Positions 1-9,573 are shown, counted from the stretch's first letter. The stretch: DNA of 64,000 nt from Vibrio cortegadensis (GCF_024347395.1 NZ_AP025472.1:992001-1056000); one strand, 5' to 3'. Made by a program: numbers and translations. Notes: generated by a model from the letters alone, not told the origin.

Positions 1-485
1 ACTCCCTGAGGTATGAAGCTTCTCTCTTAGCTTGGTGCTAGATAGTGGAAGAAAGTCCAATAGAGGAAATCTATTGAATGATTGCTCTATCTTCCATGAT
101 TTAGCAAAAATGTAGTTATATATGTTGTTTACTTAGAGAGAACTCAGAATATTGTTCTTAATTATACGATGTGTGTTTGCGAAAACTGAAACTATCAGCT
201 ACGCATGTCATTGAGACTACCGATTAAATTTGGTTAAGGCAATAGAATGTAGATGTTATTTAATGAGGGTCTGTTGGTTGATATATTGTTAATTCACTTG
301 TTTTTTAGTGAATGAGCAGTGGTGAATGCCTTGGTTCAGTGTGATTGTTCGGGTATTTATTGAGAGAGTAGGATAAAAGACTTAAAAATTAAATAGAGCG
401 TATGACTGAAATTTGTACACCTCTCAGTTAATACCACCGATTACTACCCTATAAATACCAAATTCTTGAACTGATCATTTTTAAG
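1..485. other. Gene-poor left edge
   Basis: No convincing reading frame with a ribosome-binding site is visible on either strand. The stretch is AT-rich and has one short hairpin at about 293-312 (TTCACT / AGTGAA arms around a T-run). It lies downstream of the outer-membrane protein gene that is read leftward from 1079, so it may hold that gene's 3' end and the regulatory region of a gene beyond the window. Confidence 0.4.
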
Positions 486-1079
486 CTAAAAAGAGATTCT
501 GAGCCCCACATTAGTCTGGAATTGATTCATCCAATCGGTTTTAAAGCGAATAGTGCAAGAGTTCCCAGTGGTCGGAAGAGTGCATTGTCCTGAAGTTTCA
601 TTATCCACAACGGTCCCTAACCAGCGGACTTGACTGGTCAGAGCTACATTGCTGCTGAGTTGATATTCGACGCCTCCAAATAGGCTTGCGGAAAAACCAT
701 ATTTATCTTTGACCCAATCGACATCAACATAAGATCCGCCAATGCCGAGGCCGAGATAGCCTGAAATATTGTTGGTTGCAGGGTAATAAATACTGCTTTG
801 AAAGTGGAGGTACTGGACAGAAGATGTCAACTTTATGTCATCAAGTTCGGATGATTGATTTGAGTAAAAGAGCCCAATTCGCCCCTGATCCAGCGGTGTC
901 TCTAGGGCAATACTGTAGTTTACCGCCCCCGAAAGATCATAATTATTGTCTGACTCATCTTCAACACCACCACCAAGGGTATAGCCAACCATAGGAGTAA
1001 TGAAAAACTCTGCGGCAGATGAAGTAAAAGGTGCGACCATGAGTAAATAAAGCAAAGAGGTGATGTGAAATCTCGTCAT
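486..1079 (-). CDS. Outer-membrane beta-barrel protein (OmpA/OmpW-like porin family)
   Basis: The protein is 197 aa when started at the ATG at 1079. This start is preferred over an upstream one at 1166 because AAGGA lies 7 nt before it and because it opens directly into a signal peptide (MTRFHITSLLYLLMV...SSAAEFF). The mature part alternates polar and hydrophobic residues in short strands with glycine-rich turns (GYTLGGGVEDE, YLGLGIGGSYV, SASLFGGVEYQL) and ends in phenylalanine (VGLRISF), the usual C-terminal signature recognised by the BAM machinery. The pattern fits an eight-stranded barrel. Two cysteines near the C terminus (GQCTLPTTGNSCTI) could form a loop disulfide. The specific function is not recognised. 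Confidence 0.75.
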   Translation of the reverse strand: MTRFHITSLLYLLMVAPFTSSAAEFFITPMVGYTLGGGVEDESDNNYDLSGAVNYSIALETPLDQGRIGLFYSNQSSELDDIKLTSSVQYLHFQSSIYYPATNNISGYLGLGIGGSYVDVDWVKDKYGFSASLFGGVEYQLSSNVALTSQVRWLGTVVDNETSGQCTLPTTGNSCTIRFKTDWMNQFQTNVGLRISF

Positions 1080-1205
1080 AATACAATCCTTATTCGATGA
1101 GGCTTTATTGTGATAGCAATGGCATAAGTTTACGCATAATTTGTTGATTTCTTGAACATACTTCACACAGCTGTTATTACTTTCTTATAACATAAGGAGA
1201 AGGTT

Positions 1206-1295
1206 ATGGAACAAGATCTAAAAAGTGCTCTATTTATTACGGCTGCTATCTATTCAATTTTAATCGCCTTTGGAATGGTTGCAATATTGAGTTGA
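1206..1295 (+). CDS. ynhF: YnhF-like 29-aa membrane peptide
   Basis: This is a short frame with a near-ideal ribosome-binding site (AAGGAGA at 1194-1200, ATG at 1206). It encodes 29 residues: a charged MEQDLK start followed by one hydrophobic helix. Length, the DLK motif at residues 4-6, the single transmembrane segment and the G-x-x-A-x-L ending resemble the 29-aa E. coli membrane peptide YnhF, as I recall that sequence. It lies 31 bp before the patatin gene and may share its transcript. Its function is unknown; small inner-membrane peptides of this type often bind a larger membrane complex. The family assignment rests on memory of one short sequence. Confidence 0.65.
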   Translation: MEQDLKSALFITAAIYSILIAFGMVAILS

Positions 1296-1326
1296 GGCCG
1301 TTGATGGGTGAAATAGAAAGGTACGA

Positions 1327-2505
1327 ATGAAAAAAAATAGTGGAATCATAACTAATGTAGATTCGCGAATTGACGCTGTTCAACTCTCGAAATACATATC
1401 GGGTAAAACAACGCTCGTTGCCCAAGGTGGTGGGCAACGAGGCATTTTCACCTCTGGTGTTGTTGATGCGCTGCTTCTCTCTAATTTCGATGAATTTGAT
1501 GAATTTTATGGCACATCGGCTGGTGCTCTCAATCTTTGTGCTTATCTGTGTCGTCAACACGGCCTCGGAAAATCCTTCATTATGGATTTAACCACCGACC
1601 CCAATTTCTTTAATCTCTTTAGTTATATACGAAGCAAGCAGCCAATGGATATGGAATGGGCGCTTGATCGCATCTCTGAGTATCCATATAAATTGGATGT
1701 CGATATGGGGCGAAGAGTGCTCGCTCAGAGAAAAGCTTACGCTGCTGTGACCGACGAAAAAAATTTGTCAGATGCTTACTTACCCCTACTGACGGACAAT
1801 TGGTATCAAGTGATGATCGCCACATGCGCAATCCCTAGGCTTTACACCAAAGAGATCATTATTGATAGCAAACACTATATAGACGGTGGGGTATCAGCTT
1901 CAATTCCTGTTCAAGAGGCGTGGAGAAAAGAGGCTCGTAATCTGGTGGTTATACGGACTGAGGCTGTCGATGCCGCCCATAAGGCTATCGATGATGAAGA
2001 GCAGAGTAAGAGTGTCTCTTCGACTGAAATAGAGTGGTTTCGTGACTCTTTTGACACTATCCAAGAGCAGTGGCAGTCAAGAATGGATCAATGGCGGTCT
2101 GATTGGGGAAGTTTTTTCCAACAGCAGATATCGCGCTCTAAGGCACAAAAGAGAGATCACCGTCATTTGGATTTATTGAATGGTGGTCGGTGGCTATTTG
2201 GCGCTGATGATATATATCGCTTAAGTCATTTGGTCGGCGATAAATTTGATTCTGGTTTGGCTGATATGCTAATGGTTCATTATCAAACTTACTCTTTAAC
2301 ACAAGATTTTTTAAATGCGCCTCCTGATGACGCTTTTGTTATTCAAATTGCTCCAGCGGAATCACTTCGCTCAAGTTCTTTAATGAGTAAGCCAGAAGAT
2401 TTGTTGTTTGACTACCAAATGGGCGTCGATGCGGGTTATCGATTTGTAGAACAATACACTGCAATTCAGCAAGGTACTTATCTCAATGAATCTATTCAGA
2501 AATGA
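1327..2505 (+). CDS. Patatin-like phospholipase family protein
   Basis: The protein has 392 aa and the patatin fold hallmarks in order: an oxyanion glycine loop GGGQRG at about residue 34, the nucleophile elbow GTSAG at about 63 (catalytic Ser), and a DGG motif at about 188 that supplies the Asp of the Ser-Asp dyad. It has no signal peptide, so it is probably a cytosolic or membrane-associated serine acyl hydrolase acting on phospholipids or lysophospholipids. The C-terminal 180 residues, with a Trp- and Gln-rich helical stretch, are outside the core domain and resemble the extension of YjjU-type bacterial patatins. The start has AAAGG just upstream. The natural substrate cannot be told from sequence. 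Confidence 0.85.
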   Translation: MKKNSGIITNVDSRIDAVQLSKYISGKTTLVAQGGGQRGIFTSGVVDALLLSNFDEFDEFYGTSAGALNLCAYLCRQHGLGKSFIMDLTTDPNFFNLFSYIRSKQPMDMEWALDRISEYPYKLDVDMGRRVLAQRKAYAAVTDEKNLSDAYLPLLTDNWYQVMIATCAIPRLYTKEIIIDSKHYIDGGVSASIPVQEAWRKEARNLVVIRTEAVDAAHKAIDDEEQSKSVSSTEIEWFRDSFDTIQEQWQSRMDQWRSDWGSFFQQQISRSKAQKRDHRHLDLLNGGRWLFGADDIYRLSHLVGDKFDSGLADMLMVHYQTYSLTQDFLNAPPDDAFVIQIAPAESLRSSSLMSKPEDLLFDYQMGVDAGYRFVEQYTAIQQGTYLNESIQK

Positions 2506-2539
2506 GCCCAGATTTTGAGTGTCTATTCTGGGCTCTTTA
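2504..2539 (+). terminator. Rho-independent terminator after the patatin gene
   Basis: A 9-bp perfect stem (GAGCCCAGA / TCTGGGCTC) overlaps the stop codon and is followed by TTTAA. The T-run is short. It separates the patatin gene from the convergent pykA. Confidence 0.75.
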
Positions 2540-2559
2540 ATATGGATGGGAAGTTCAGT

Positions 2560-4005
2560 TTACATTACAGGTAAAATTCTCATGCAATTCGTTGAACCTG
2601 CGACATCCATAATGTCACCTTGAGTAATAATCACTAAGTCACCAAATTTCAGTAACTTTTGCTCTTTGAGTGATTGTAATGCCGCCATCGCAACATCAAA
2701 TCCAGCCTCAACATTGGTATCAAAGTAGAGCGGAGTTACACCACGATATAAAGCGCAACGGTTTAAGGTGCCCTCATTTCGTGAAAGTGCAAAAAGAGGT
2801 AACCCGGAACTGAGTCGTGACATCATAAGCGCAGTTCGCCCTGATTCAGTCATCGTGACCATCGCTTTAATGCCTTCCATATGGTTGGCGGCATAGATGG
2901 TTGCCATTGAAATGGTCTCTTCAGCGGTCACAAAGGTTTTATCAATACGGTAATTTGAGCGTTTAACCACGGCCATTTTTTCTGCACCGACGCACACTTC
3001 AGCCATAGACTTCACGGTTTCTACCGGATATAGCCCTGCCGCGGTTTCACCAGAAAGCATAACGGCATCTGTACCATCTAAAACCGCATTAGCCACATCC
3101 ATAACTTCTGCACGAGTCGGCATAGGAGCGCTGATCATCGATTCCATCATTTGGGTGGCCGTAATTACCGTGCGATTTAAGCTTCTTGCTCGCTGTATGA
3201 GTTGTTTTTGTACCCCTACGAGTTCCGGATCGCCAATTTCAACCCCTAAATCCCCCCTTGCGACCATAACAACATCTGAAGCCATAATGATGTCATCAAT
3301 GCTCTCTTGGCTTGCGACGGTTTCGGCACGTTCTACTTTTGCGACTAGGTGAGCTTCTAAACCGGCATCCCGTGCCAATCGACGAGCATAATTCATATCT
3401 TCGCCATTACGAGGAAATGAGATAGCGAGGTAATCGACTTTGATTTCAGCTGCGGTAATGATATCTCGCTTATCTTTTTCCGTTAACGCTTCTGCTGACA
3501 GGCCTCCTCCTTTTTTATTAATCCCTTTGTTGTTTGATAGAGGTCCACCAATCGTAACCACGGTATGCACTTTATTGCCTTCAACGGCTGTTACTTTTAG
3601 TTGAACTCGGCCATCATCCAGCAGCAGTATATCGCCAGTGTCGACATCATTGGGCAGTTCTTTGTAGTCTAGGCCAACGGCATTTTGGTTGCCTTCGCCT
3701 AGTCCTAAATCGCTATCTAGTGTGAATTTGTCCCCGATCTCTAGGGCGATTTTTCCATCTTTAAACGTAGAAACACGAATTTTTGGACCTTGTAAATCGC
3801 CGAGAATAGCAATGTGAGTTCCGAGTTTTGCAGCAATGGCACGAACTTTATTTGCTCGGTCAATGTGATCTTGAGCTGTGCCGTGAGAGAAGTTCATTCT
3901 CACCATGTTGGCACCTGCTTTGATGATTTCTTCGAGGTTATTGTCTTTATCGGTAGAAGGGCCAAGAGTGGTGACTATTTTTGTTCTTCTTGGTTTAGAA
4001 GTCAT
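2560..4005 (-). CDS. pykA: Pyruvate kinase II
   Basis: This 481-aa enzyme converts phosphoenolpyruvate and ADP to pyruvate and ATP, the last step of glycolysis. It aligns along its whole length with E. coli PykA (480 aa). Visible features are RRTKIVTTLGP at the N terminus, VRMNFSHG (substrate Arg), LGDLQGPKIR, the B-domain, the active-site region VAKVERAE with the catalytic Lys, MVARGDLGVE for metal binding, and TATQMMESM. The C-terminal regulatory domain resembles the AMP/sugar-phosphate-activated PykA type rather than fructose-bisphosphate-activated PykF. GGAGAAAATA precedes the ATG. It is transcribed divergently from mlc, which is fitting as both belong to sugar metabolism. Confidence 0.97.
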   Translation of the reverse strand: MTSKPRRTKIVTTLGPSTDKDNNLEEIIKAGANMVRMNFSHGTAQDHIDRANKVRAIAAKLGTHIAILGDLQGPKIRVSTFKDGKIALEIGDKFTLDSDLGLGEGNQNAVGLDYKELPNDVDTGDILLLDDGRVQLKVTAVEGNKVHTVVTIGGPLSNNKGINKKGGGLSAEALTEKDKRDIITAAEIKVDYLAISFPRNGEDMNYARRLARDAGLEAHLVAKVERAETVASQESIDDIIMASDVVMVARGDLGVEIGDPELVGVQKQLIQRARSLNRTVITATQMMESMISAPMPTRAEVMDVANAVLDGTDAVMLSGETAAGLYPVETVKSMAEVCVGAEKMAVVKRSNYRIDKTFVTAEETISMATIYAANHMEGIKAMVTMTESGRTALMMSRLSSGLPLFALSRNEGTLNRCALYRGVTPLYFDTNVEAGFDVAMAALQSLKEQKLLKFGDLVIITQGDIMDVAGSTNCMRILPVM

Positions 4006-4311
4006 TATTTTCTCCTAATGGTAACGCGACGAGTTTGAGCAACATCGTTAAGTATAAGCAATTTAAATAATTATGATTTAAAAAATAATTGATTACATTT
4101 AGTGCGACTTTAGAAGTGTGAACTGGGTTTTTTCTTAGTGAAAAAAAAGTGAGGTGTTCATGTTTTGTAGGGTAAATAACCGTTCAATATTTGATTGAAA
4201 ACCCAAAGATTCATGTATATCCGTGATGGCTGTCACGACAATATACCAAATGACTTCACAATTACTTCGCAAAGTAAAAAAATTGGCAGGTTGTTATTTT
4301 TGGAGCACAAA

Positions 4312-5529
4312 ATGTACATGGCTCAACCGGGCCATATTGATCATATCAAACAGGTCAATGCTGGTCGTGTATATAAATTAATAGACCTTAAAGGTCCCAT
4401 TTCTCGTATCGATTTGTCAAAGCAAAGCGCATTGGCACCTGCGAGTATAACTAAGATCACTCGTGAGTTGATTGAAGCTCACCTGATCCATGAAACAACG
4501 GTTCAAGAAGCGATTTCAAGAGGCCGTCCTGCCGTTGGCTTACAAACAAATAATGAAGGCTGGCAGTTTTTATCGATGCGTCTAGGACGGGGTTATCTGA
4601 CGATTGCACTACATGAGTTAGGTGGTGATGTCCTCATTGATACCAAAATCGATATTCATGAGATTGATCAAGACGACGTACTTGCAAGGCTGTTGCATGA
4701 AATTGATGAATTCTTCCAAACCTATTCAGAACAACTGGATCGTGTTACGAGTATCGCAATCACTCTGCCTGGTTTGGTAAACGCTGAGCAAGGGATTGTG
4801 TTGCAGATGCCACACTATAACGTGGAGAACCTTGCGTTAGGGCCTGAAATATACAAAGCCACAGGGTTACCTGTTTTTGTAGCTAACGATACAAGGGCTT
4901 GGGCGCTGGCTGAAAAGCTGTTTGGTCACTCTCAAGAAAACGATAATTCAGTTTTGATTTCTATTCACCACGGTTTAGGCGCAGGGATCATTTTAGACGG
5001 TCGTGTACTTGAAGGTAGACATGGCAACATTGGTGAGTTGGGGCATATTCAAATTGATCCTAATGGTAAGCGTTGTCATTGCGGAAATCGCGGCTGTTTA
5101 GAAACGGTGGCGAGTTCTAAAGCAATACGTGAAGAAGTCGCATTCCGAATCGCGAATGGGGAAGAGTCCATATTATCTCAGCGTGAGCAGATGACGATTG
5201 AATGCATCTGTTCTGCAGCGGCGGATGGCGACCCGTTAGCGGTTGATGTTATTGAGAAACTTGGAAAATACCTTGGTTCTGCCATTGCGATAGTTATCAA
5301 TTTGTTCAACCCCGAAAAAATATTGATAGGGGGAGTGATAAATCAGGCAAAGAGTGTACTATACCCAGCAATACAGACCTGTATTGAAGAACAAAGTTTG
5401 CCTGTTTACCACCAAGATTTAGAGTTAGTCGAATCTCGTTTTTACAAGCAAGCAACCATGCCAGGTGCTGCATTAATTAAGCAGGCTCTTTACGATGGTT
5501 TATTATTAATGAAAGTCGTAGAGGGATAA
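4312..5529 (+). CDS. mlc: ROK-family transcriptional repressor Mlc
   Basis: This 405-aa repressor controls glucose phosphotransferase genes; in E. coli Mlc is inactivated by binding dephosphorylated EIICB-Glc at the membrane. The start at 4312 follows GGAG (4302-4305) and gives MYMAQPGHIDHIKQ, which aligns with the E. coli N terminus and its 406-aa length; a longer frame from 4195 has no such support. An N-terminal winged helix-turn-helix (about residues 15-70, SRIDLSKQSALAPASITK) is followed by a ROK domain with the structural zinc motif CHCGNRGCLE and the glycine motif HHGLGAGI. The end of the gene is followed by a hairpin terminator. Confidence 0.95.
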   Translation: MYMAQPGHIDHIKQVNAGRVYKLIDLKGPISRIDLSKQSALAPASITKITRELIEAHLIHETTVQEAISRGRPAVGLQTNNEGWQFLSMRLGRGYLTIALHELGGDVLIDTKIDIHEIDQDDVLARLLHEIDEFFQTYSEQLDRVTSIAITLPGLVNAEQGIVLQMPHYNVENLALGPEIYKATGLPVFVANDTRAWALAEKLFGHSQENDNSVLISIHHGLGAGIILDGRVLEGRHGNIGELGHIQIDPNGKRCHCGNRGCLETVASSKAIREEVAFRIANGEESILSQREQMTIECICSAAADGDPLAVDVIEKLGKYLGSAIAIVINLFNPEKILIGGVINQAKSVLYPAIQTCIEEQSLPVYHQDLELVESRFYKQATMPGAALIKQALYDGLLLMKVVEG

Positions 5530-5571
5530 CCCTTCGCTTACATTGTCATCAAGTTAATGTTGAACTTGTCA

Positions 5572-5600
5572 GCTACGTAGCACTTTGGCTACGTGGCTTT
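5572..5600 (+). terminator. Terminator after mlc
   Basis: A 10-bp stem GCTACGTAGC / GCTACGTGGC (one G-U pair) with a 6-nt loop is followed by TTT. The T-tract is short, so efficiency is uncertain. Confidence 0.55.
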
Positions 5601-5669
5601 GCCTAAGCATTCTTAAATAAGCTATGGTAACTAAACACGATGTAACATAAGTAATTACTGGGAAGTTAT

Positions 5670-6611
5670 ATGTCCGGAGTTTTGAATTCAGTTGACCAAA
5701 GAACAAATTTGGTTGGTGAGAATCGCTTAGAACTTTTACTATTTTGTCTTAATAGTAGGCAGTTATTTGCTATCAATGTATTTAAAGTTAAAGAGGTTCT
5801 AAAAGTGCCTCCGTTGACCAAACTGCCCGGCGCTCACCACAATATTACCGGGGTTGCATCACTGCGAGGTGAATCTGTACCTGTTATCGATTTAAGGGGT
5901 GCGATTGGTTTCCCACCGATCCACGGAAAACCGCATGAGCAGAATTTGATCATTACGGAATACAATCGATCGGTTCAGGGGTTCTTAGTCGGTGAAGTTC
6001 GCAATATTGTCAACACGGCTTGGACAGAAATTCAGCCTCCACCGAAAACAACAGGCCGCTCTAATTACCTCACCGCGATTACCCATATATCAGAAGAAGA
6101 ACAGACGAAAATTGTTGAAATTATTGATGTTGAGAAGGTATTAGCTGAAATCATTGATTACGATGTCTCGATATCTGATGGGGTGTTAGATGATGAATTA
6201 GCACCATTAATGGTTGGGCAAAACGTTCTTATCGTGGATGATTCATCGACCGCTCGTAACCAAATCAAGGGGACACTTGCTCCTCTTGGTTTTAATATTA
6301 TCGAATGCTGCGATGGCCTTGAAGCGTTAACACTGCTGAAGCGATGGTGTGATGAAGGGAAAGACGTCACTAAAGAGTTGTTAATGATGTTTACCGATGC
6401 CGAAATGCCTGAGATGGATGGTTATAAGTTAACTCATGAGGTACGAACCGATCCTCGCATGAAAGACCTGTACATCGCGCTGAATACATCATTAAGTGGT
6501 AGCTTCAATGATGCGATGGTCGAAAAGGTCGGCTGTAACCGCTTTATTTCTAAGTTCCAACCAGATTTGTTAGTAGAGGTTGCGCAAGAACGATTGCGGA
6601 TGAGTGTGTAA
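5670..6611 (+). CDS. cheV: Chemotaxis coupling protein CheV (CheW-REC fusion)
   Basis: This 313-aa protein links chemoreceptors to CheA and can be phosphorylated, which makes it an adaptor and possible phosphate sink. Residues about 15-165 form a CheW-like domain (LLFCLNSRQLFAINVFKVKEVL, GVASLRGESVPVIDL). Residues about 185-310 form a receiver domain with the acidic pair in LIVDDSS, the phospho-acceptor Asp at about 243 (MFTDAEMPEMDGY) and the conserved Lys near the end (FISKF). It stands alone as a single gene, which is common for cheV in vibrios. A strong terminator follows. Confidence 0.95.
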   Translation: MSGVLNSVDQRTNLVGENRLELLLFCLNSRQLFAINVFKVKEVLKVPPLTKLPGAHHNITGVASLRGESVPVIDLRGAIGFPPIHGKPHEQNLIITEYNRSVQGFLVGEVRNIVNTAWTEIQPPPKTTGRSNYLTAITHISEEEQTKIVEIIDVEKVLAEIIDYDVSISDGVLDDELAPLMVGQNVLIVDDSSTARNQIKGTLAPLGFNIIECCDGLEALTLLKRWCDEGKDVTKELLMMFTDAEMPEMDGYKLTHEVRTDPRMKDLYIALNTSLSGSFNDAMVEKVGCNRFISKFQPDLLVEVAQERLRMSV

Positions 6612-6620
6612 ATTTTATCT

Positions 6621-6655
6621 ATAATAAAGGGAGCATTAATTGCTCCCTTTATTAT
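6621..6655. terminator. Bidirectional terminator between cheV and yciK
   Basis: A 15-bp perfect inverted repeat (ATAATAAAGGGAGCA and its complement) encloses a 5-nt loop. T-runs occur on both strands, so it can end both convergent transcripts. Confidence 0.9.
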
Positions 6656-6685
6656 ATTTGATAGATAAAAATGACGGACTACGGA

Positions 6686-7426
6686 CTATTTAGGCTGAGC
6701 GTCGATGCACTGGCCGTTAATCGATGTCTCTGCCGGATCCATTAGTCGCAAGTAATGAGGCATAATGTCCAGTGGTGTTTTTAGCTGATTAGCATCTTCG
6801 CCAGGGTAAGCTTTCGCACGCATACGAGTTTGCGTTGCTCCTGGGTTAATCGCATTGACACGAATAGTTGTCGCACTTAGTTCATCAGCAAGGATCTGCA
6901 TCATCCCCTCTGTTGCAAATTTTGAAATCGCATAGCTACCCCAAAAAGTACGCCCTGAGTGTCCAACCGTTGAAGAGGTGAAAAGAACGCGTGCTGCTTC
7001 CGCTTTTTTCAATACAGGAAGTAGAGCTTGAGTCATTAAAAACTCAGCTTTGACATTGATCTGCATAACATCATCAAAAGTATCTTCTTCGATTTGATCA
7101 AATGGACTTAATGTCCCTAGTACGCCTGCGTTATGCAATAACCCATCTAAACGTCCAAATTGGCTTTCAATGGTGTCGGCCATATCGAGATAATTTTGTT
7201 TAGTCGCGCCTTTCAAATCTAGCGGAATGATGGCCGGTTGAGCGTAGCCTGCCTTTTCTATCTCATCGTAGATAAATTCAAGGTTTTTAACATTTCGACC
7301 CAATAAAATTACGGTTGCACCATGTTCAGCAAAACTTAAAGCGGCTTGACGGCCAATTCCAGCCCCCGCACCTGTAACGAGTATGACTTTATCTTTTAAG
7401 GCATCTTGTGAGACTGAATATTCCAC
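6686..7426 (-). CDS. yciK: YciK family short-chain oxidoreductase
   Basis: This classical SDR has the nucleotide-binding glycine motif TGAGAGIG near the N terminus, the NAG motif (LHNAGVLG), the catalytic Ser (FTSSTVG) and the YxxxK pair (YAISK). It aligns with E. coli YciK, including LKTPLDIMP and the DAQP ending. The start is taken as GTG at 7426: AAGGATG lies 8 nt upstream, and the resulting EYSVSQDALKDKVILVTG aligns with the E. coli N terminus. An in-frame ATG at 7435 directly abuts the AAGG and a TTG at 7456 has no site. The physiological substrate is unknown; the gene lies next to sohB, read divergently. Confidence 0.88.
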   Translation of the reverse strand: MEYSVSQDALKDKVILVTGAGAGIGRQAALSFAEHGATVILLGRNVKNLEFIYDEIEKAGYAQPAIIPLDLKGATKQNYLDMADTIESQFGRLDGLLHNAGVLGTLSPFDQIEEDTFDDVMQINVKAEFLMTQALLPVLKKAEAARVLFTSSTVGHSGRTFWGSYAISKFATEGMMQILADELSATTIRVNAINPGATQTRMRAKAYPGEDANQLKTPLDIMPHYLRLMDPAETSINGQCIDAQPK

Positions 7427-7560
7427 TATGCTCATCCTTTTTAGTAAATGCACCAAATAGTTGCTGACGTATAAACGAACAGAATATCAATTGATTTGGT
7501 ATAAGTTCTTGGTAATCGTGACAAGATGGTTACAATACACTAATTCACACATTAGGGGAT

Positions 7561-8628
7561 ATGACATTGGAATTTTTGTTGGACTATGGCCTGTTTTTGG
7601 CCAAGATTGCGACCGTAGTAATAGCGATAATTGCTATTCTAGTCATTGCGAAATCAGTGAGTGGAAAATCAGGAACCGCTAAAGGTGAACTAGAGATCAC
7701 TAATCTTACTGAGCAACATAAAGATACTGTTGAGCAGCTAGAACATCATTTACATGATGAGGCATTTATCAAAGCTAGAGACAAAGCAGAGAAGAAAGTA
7801 GAAAAAGAGAAAACAAAGTCTCGTGATAAAGATATTAAAAAAGCCGTGAAAGATGGGCAACTTGATACTAAGCGCGAACCTCACCTGTTTGTATTGGACT
7901 TCAATGGCAGCATAGATGCAAAAGAAGTGACCTCTTTACGTGAAGAAGTGACCGCAATTCTCGCTGTGGCTCGGGATGGTGATGAAGTACTACTGAGACT
8001 AGAGTCTGGTGGAGGAATGGTGCATGGATACGGCTTAGCTTCTTCACAACTCGATCGTTTAAAAGCGGCAAAATTACCATTGACGATTTCTGTTGATAAA
8101 GTGGCGGCAAGTGGTGGGTACATGATGGCGTGTATCGCTGATAAGATTGTTTCTGCCCCTTTTGCGATTGTCGGTTCGATTGGCGTTATTGCACAGCTAC
8201 CTAATTTCAATAAATTGCTTAAAAAGCACGATATTGAATTTGAACAGCTTACTGCTGGTGAATACAAACGAACACTGACTATGTTTGGTGAAAACAGTGA
8301 TAAAGCACGTGACAAATTCAAAGAAGAGTTAGAAGAGACTCACGGCTTATTTAAAGATTTCATACGTGACCACCGCCCTGATCTTGATCTAGAAAAAGTG
8401 GCGACTGGCGAACACTGGTTTGGTACACAAGCAAAAGCTCTAGGTTTAGTGGATGAAATTAGTACGTCTGATGATCTAGTGGTTAGCGCATGTAAAGATA
8501 AAACAGTACTTGCTATCCATTATGTGCAAAAGAAAAAACTATCAGCCAAACTAGCCGGTGTTGCTGGTGAAGCTGCTGACCATGTTTTGATGAAATGGAT
8601 CAGCCGTGGACAACGTCCAATCGTATAG
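7561..8628 (+). CDS. sohB: Probable inner-membrane serine protease SohB (S49 family)
   Basis: The protein has 355 aa. A transmembrane helix at about residues 8-30 is followed by a charged, Lys/Glu-rich coiled-coil-like segment (about 60-105), then a signal-peptide-peptidase-A-like protease domain. The catalytic Ser is in VAASGGYMMA at residue 184 and the general-base Lys in TAGEYKRTL at residue 236, the dyad of this family. The region between them includes GSIGVIAQ, typical of SppA/SohB. SohB acts in the periplasm or at the inner membrane on signal-peptide fragments or misfolded proteins; in E. coli it is a multicopy suppressor of degP loss. Confidence 0.93.
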   Translation: MTLEFLLDYGLFLAKIATVVIAIIAILVIAKSVSGKSGTAKGELEITNLTEQHKDTVEQLEHHLHDEAFIKARDKAEKKVEKEKTKSRDKDIKKAVKDGQLDTKREPHLFVLDFNGSIDAKEVTSLREEVTAILAVARDGDEVLLRLESGGGMVHGYGLASSQLDRLKAAKLPLTISVDKVAASGGYMMACIADKIVSAPFAIVGSIGVIAQLPNFNKLLKKHDIEFEQLTAGEYKRTLTMFGENSDKARDKFKEELEETHGLFKDFIRDHRPDLDLEKVATGEHWFGTQAKALGLVDEISTSDDLVVSACKDKTVLAIHYVQKKKLSAKLAGVAGEAADHVLMKWISRGQRPIV

Positions 8629-8650
8629 ACGAATTTAAGTTTATCTAGAC

Positions 8651-8686
8651 AACGCTCACTCTGATTCTTGGAGTGGGCGTTTTTTA
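8651..8686 (+). terminator. Terminator after sohB
   Basis: An 11-bp stem AACGCTCACTC / GAGTGGGCGTT (one G-U pair) is followed by a run of T. Confidence 0.85.
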
Positions 8687-8892
8687 TGTGCCGGAGGGCG
8701 AGAGTAGGCGCGATGGTATTCAATCCATAAAGATTCTTAAGGCTGGTGGCGTGAAGTATTAAATAAGATCGAAATTTTTCTGTTTGAGTCTCGCTCATTG
8801 TTTAGATTCAAACTATAATACGTCGCCTATAAAAGCCATGATGAATATCGAGGCTACCAATTAAAATTTCTACAATAGACGTGGAGTAAAAC

Positions 8893-9573
8893 ATGTCCTC
8901 AAATACACCGGTTATTACCGTTGATGGACCAAGTGGTGCAGGTAAAGGCACACTTTGTATGTTGCTAGCAGATAAACTAGGCTTTCATTTACTTGATTCG
9001 GGCGCGATATACCGAGTCCTTGCTCTTGCTGCAATTCATCATGGCGTTGATACAGAGTCTGAGGATGCATTAGTTCCTCTTGCGACTCACCTTGACGTGC
9101 AATTTATTGCTGAAGGTGATTTAGTTAAAGTTATCCTTGAAGGTGAAGACGTTTCTGGTGAGCTTCGTAAAGAAGAAACAGGTATGGCTGCATCTAAAGT
9201 TGCTGCATTACCAAGAGTTAGAGAAGCATTACTGCGTCGTCAGCGTGCATTTAGCACCTCTCCAGGTTTAGTTGCTGATGGTCGTGATATGGGCACGGTA
9301 GTATTTACGGGTGCTGAAGCGAAAATTTTCTTGGATGCAAGTGCGGAAGAACGAGCTCAAAGACGCCTTAAACAGTTGCAACTTAAGGGCTTAGATGTTA
9401 ACTTTGACGACCTTTTGTGCGAAATACAAGAGCGTGATGATCGAGATCGTAACCGTGCGGTTGCCCCATTGCGCCCTGCTGAAGACGCACTCGTGCTAGA
9501 TTCAACATCTATGTCTATTGACGAAGTTGTAGAAAAAGCATTGAAATATATTGAATCTAAACTCACACAGTAA
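8893..9573 (+). CDS. cmk: Cytidylate kinase
   Basis: This 226-aa enzyme phosphorylates CMP and dCMP to the diphosphates in pyrimidine nucleotide metabolism. The P-loop is GPSGAGKGT at residues 12-20. Further signatures are LLDSGAIYR for the nucleotide-monophosphate site, VADGRDMGTVVF, and the lid segment ERDDRDRNR. The length equals that of E. coli Cmk (227). GTGGAG precedes the ATG. It is followed by rpsA, the cmk-rpsA-ihfB order that is widely conserved in gammaproteobacteria. Confidence 0.97.
   Translation: MSSNTPVITVDGPSGAGKGTLCMLLADKLGFHLLDSGAIYRVLALAAIHHGVDTESEDALVPLATHLDVQFIAEGDLVKVILEGEDVSGELRKEETGMAASKVAALPRVREALLRRQRAFSTSPGLVADGRDMGTVVFTGAEAKIFLDASAEERAQRRLKQLQLKGLDVNFDDLLCEIQERDDRDRNRAVAPLRPAEDALVLDSTSMSIDEVVEKALKYIESKLTQ

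Noticed and set aside
4195..4311. N-terminal extension of mlc
   Set aside because: The extension has no family support, and the start at 4312 has a ribosome-binding site and matches the known N terminus.
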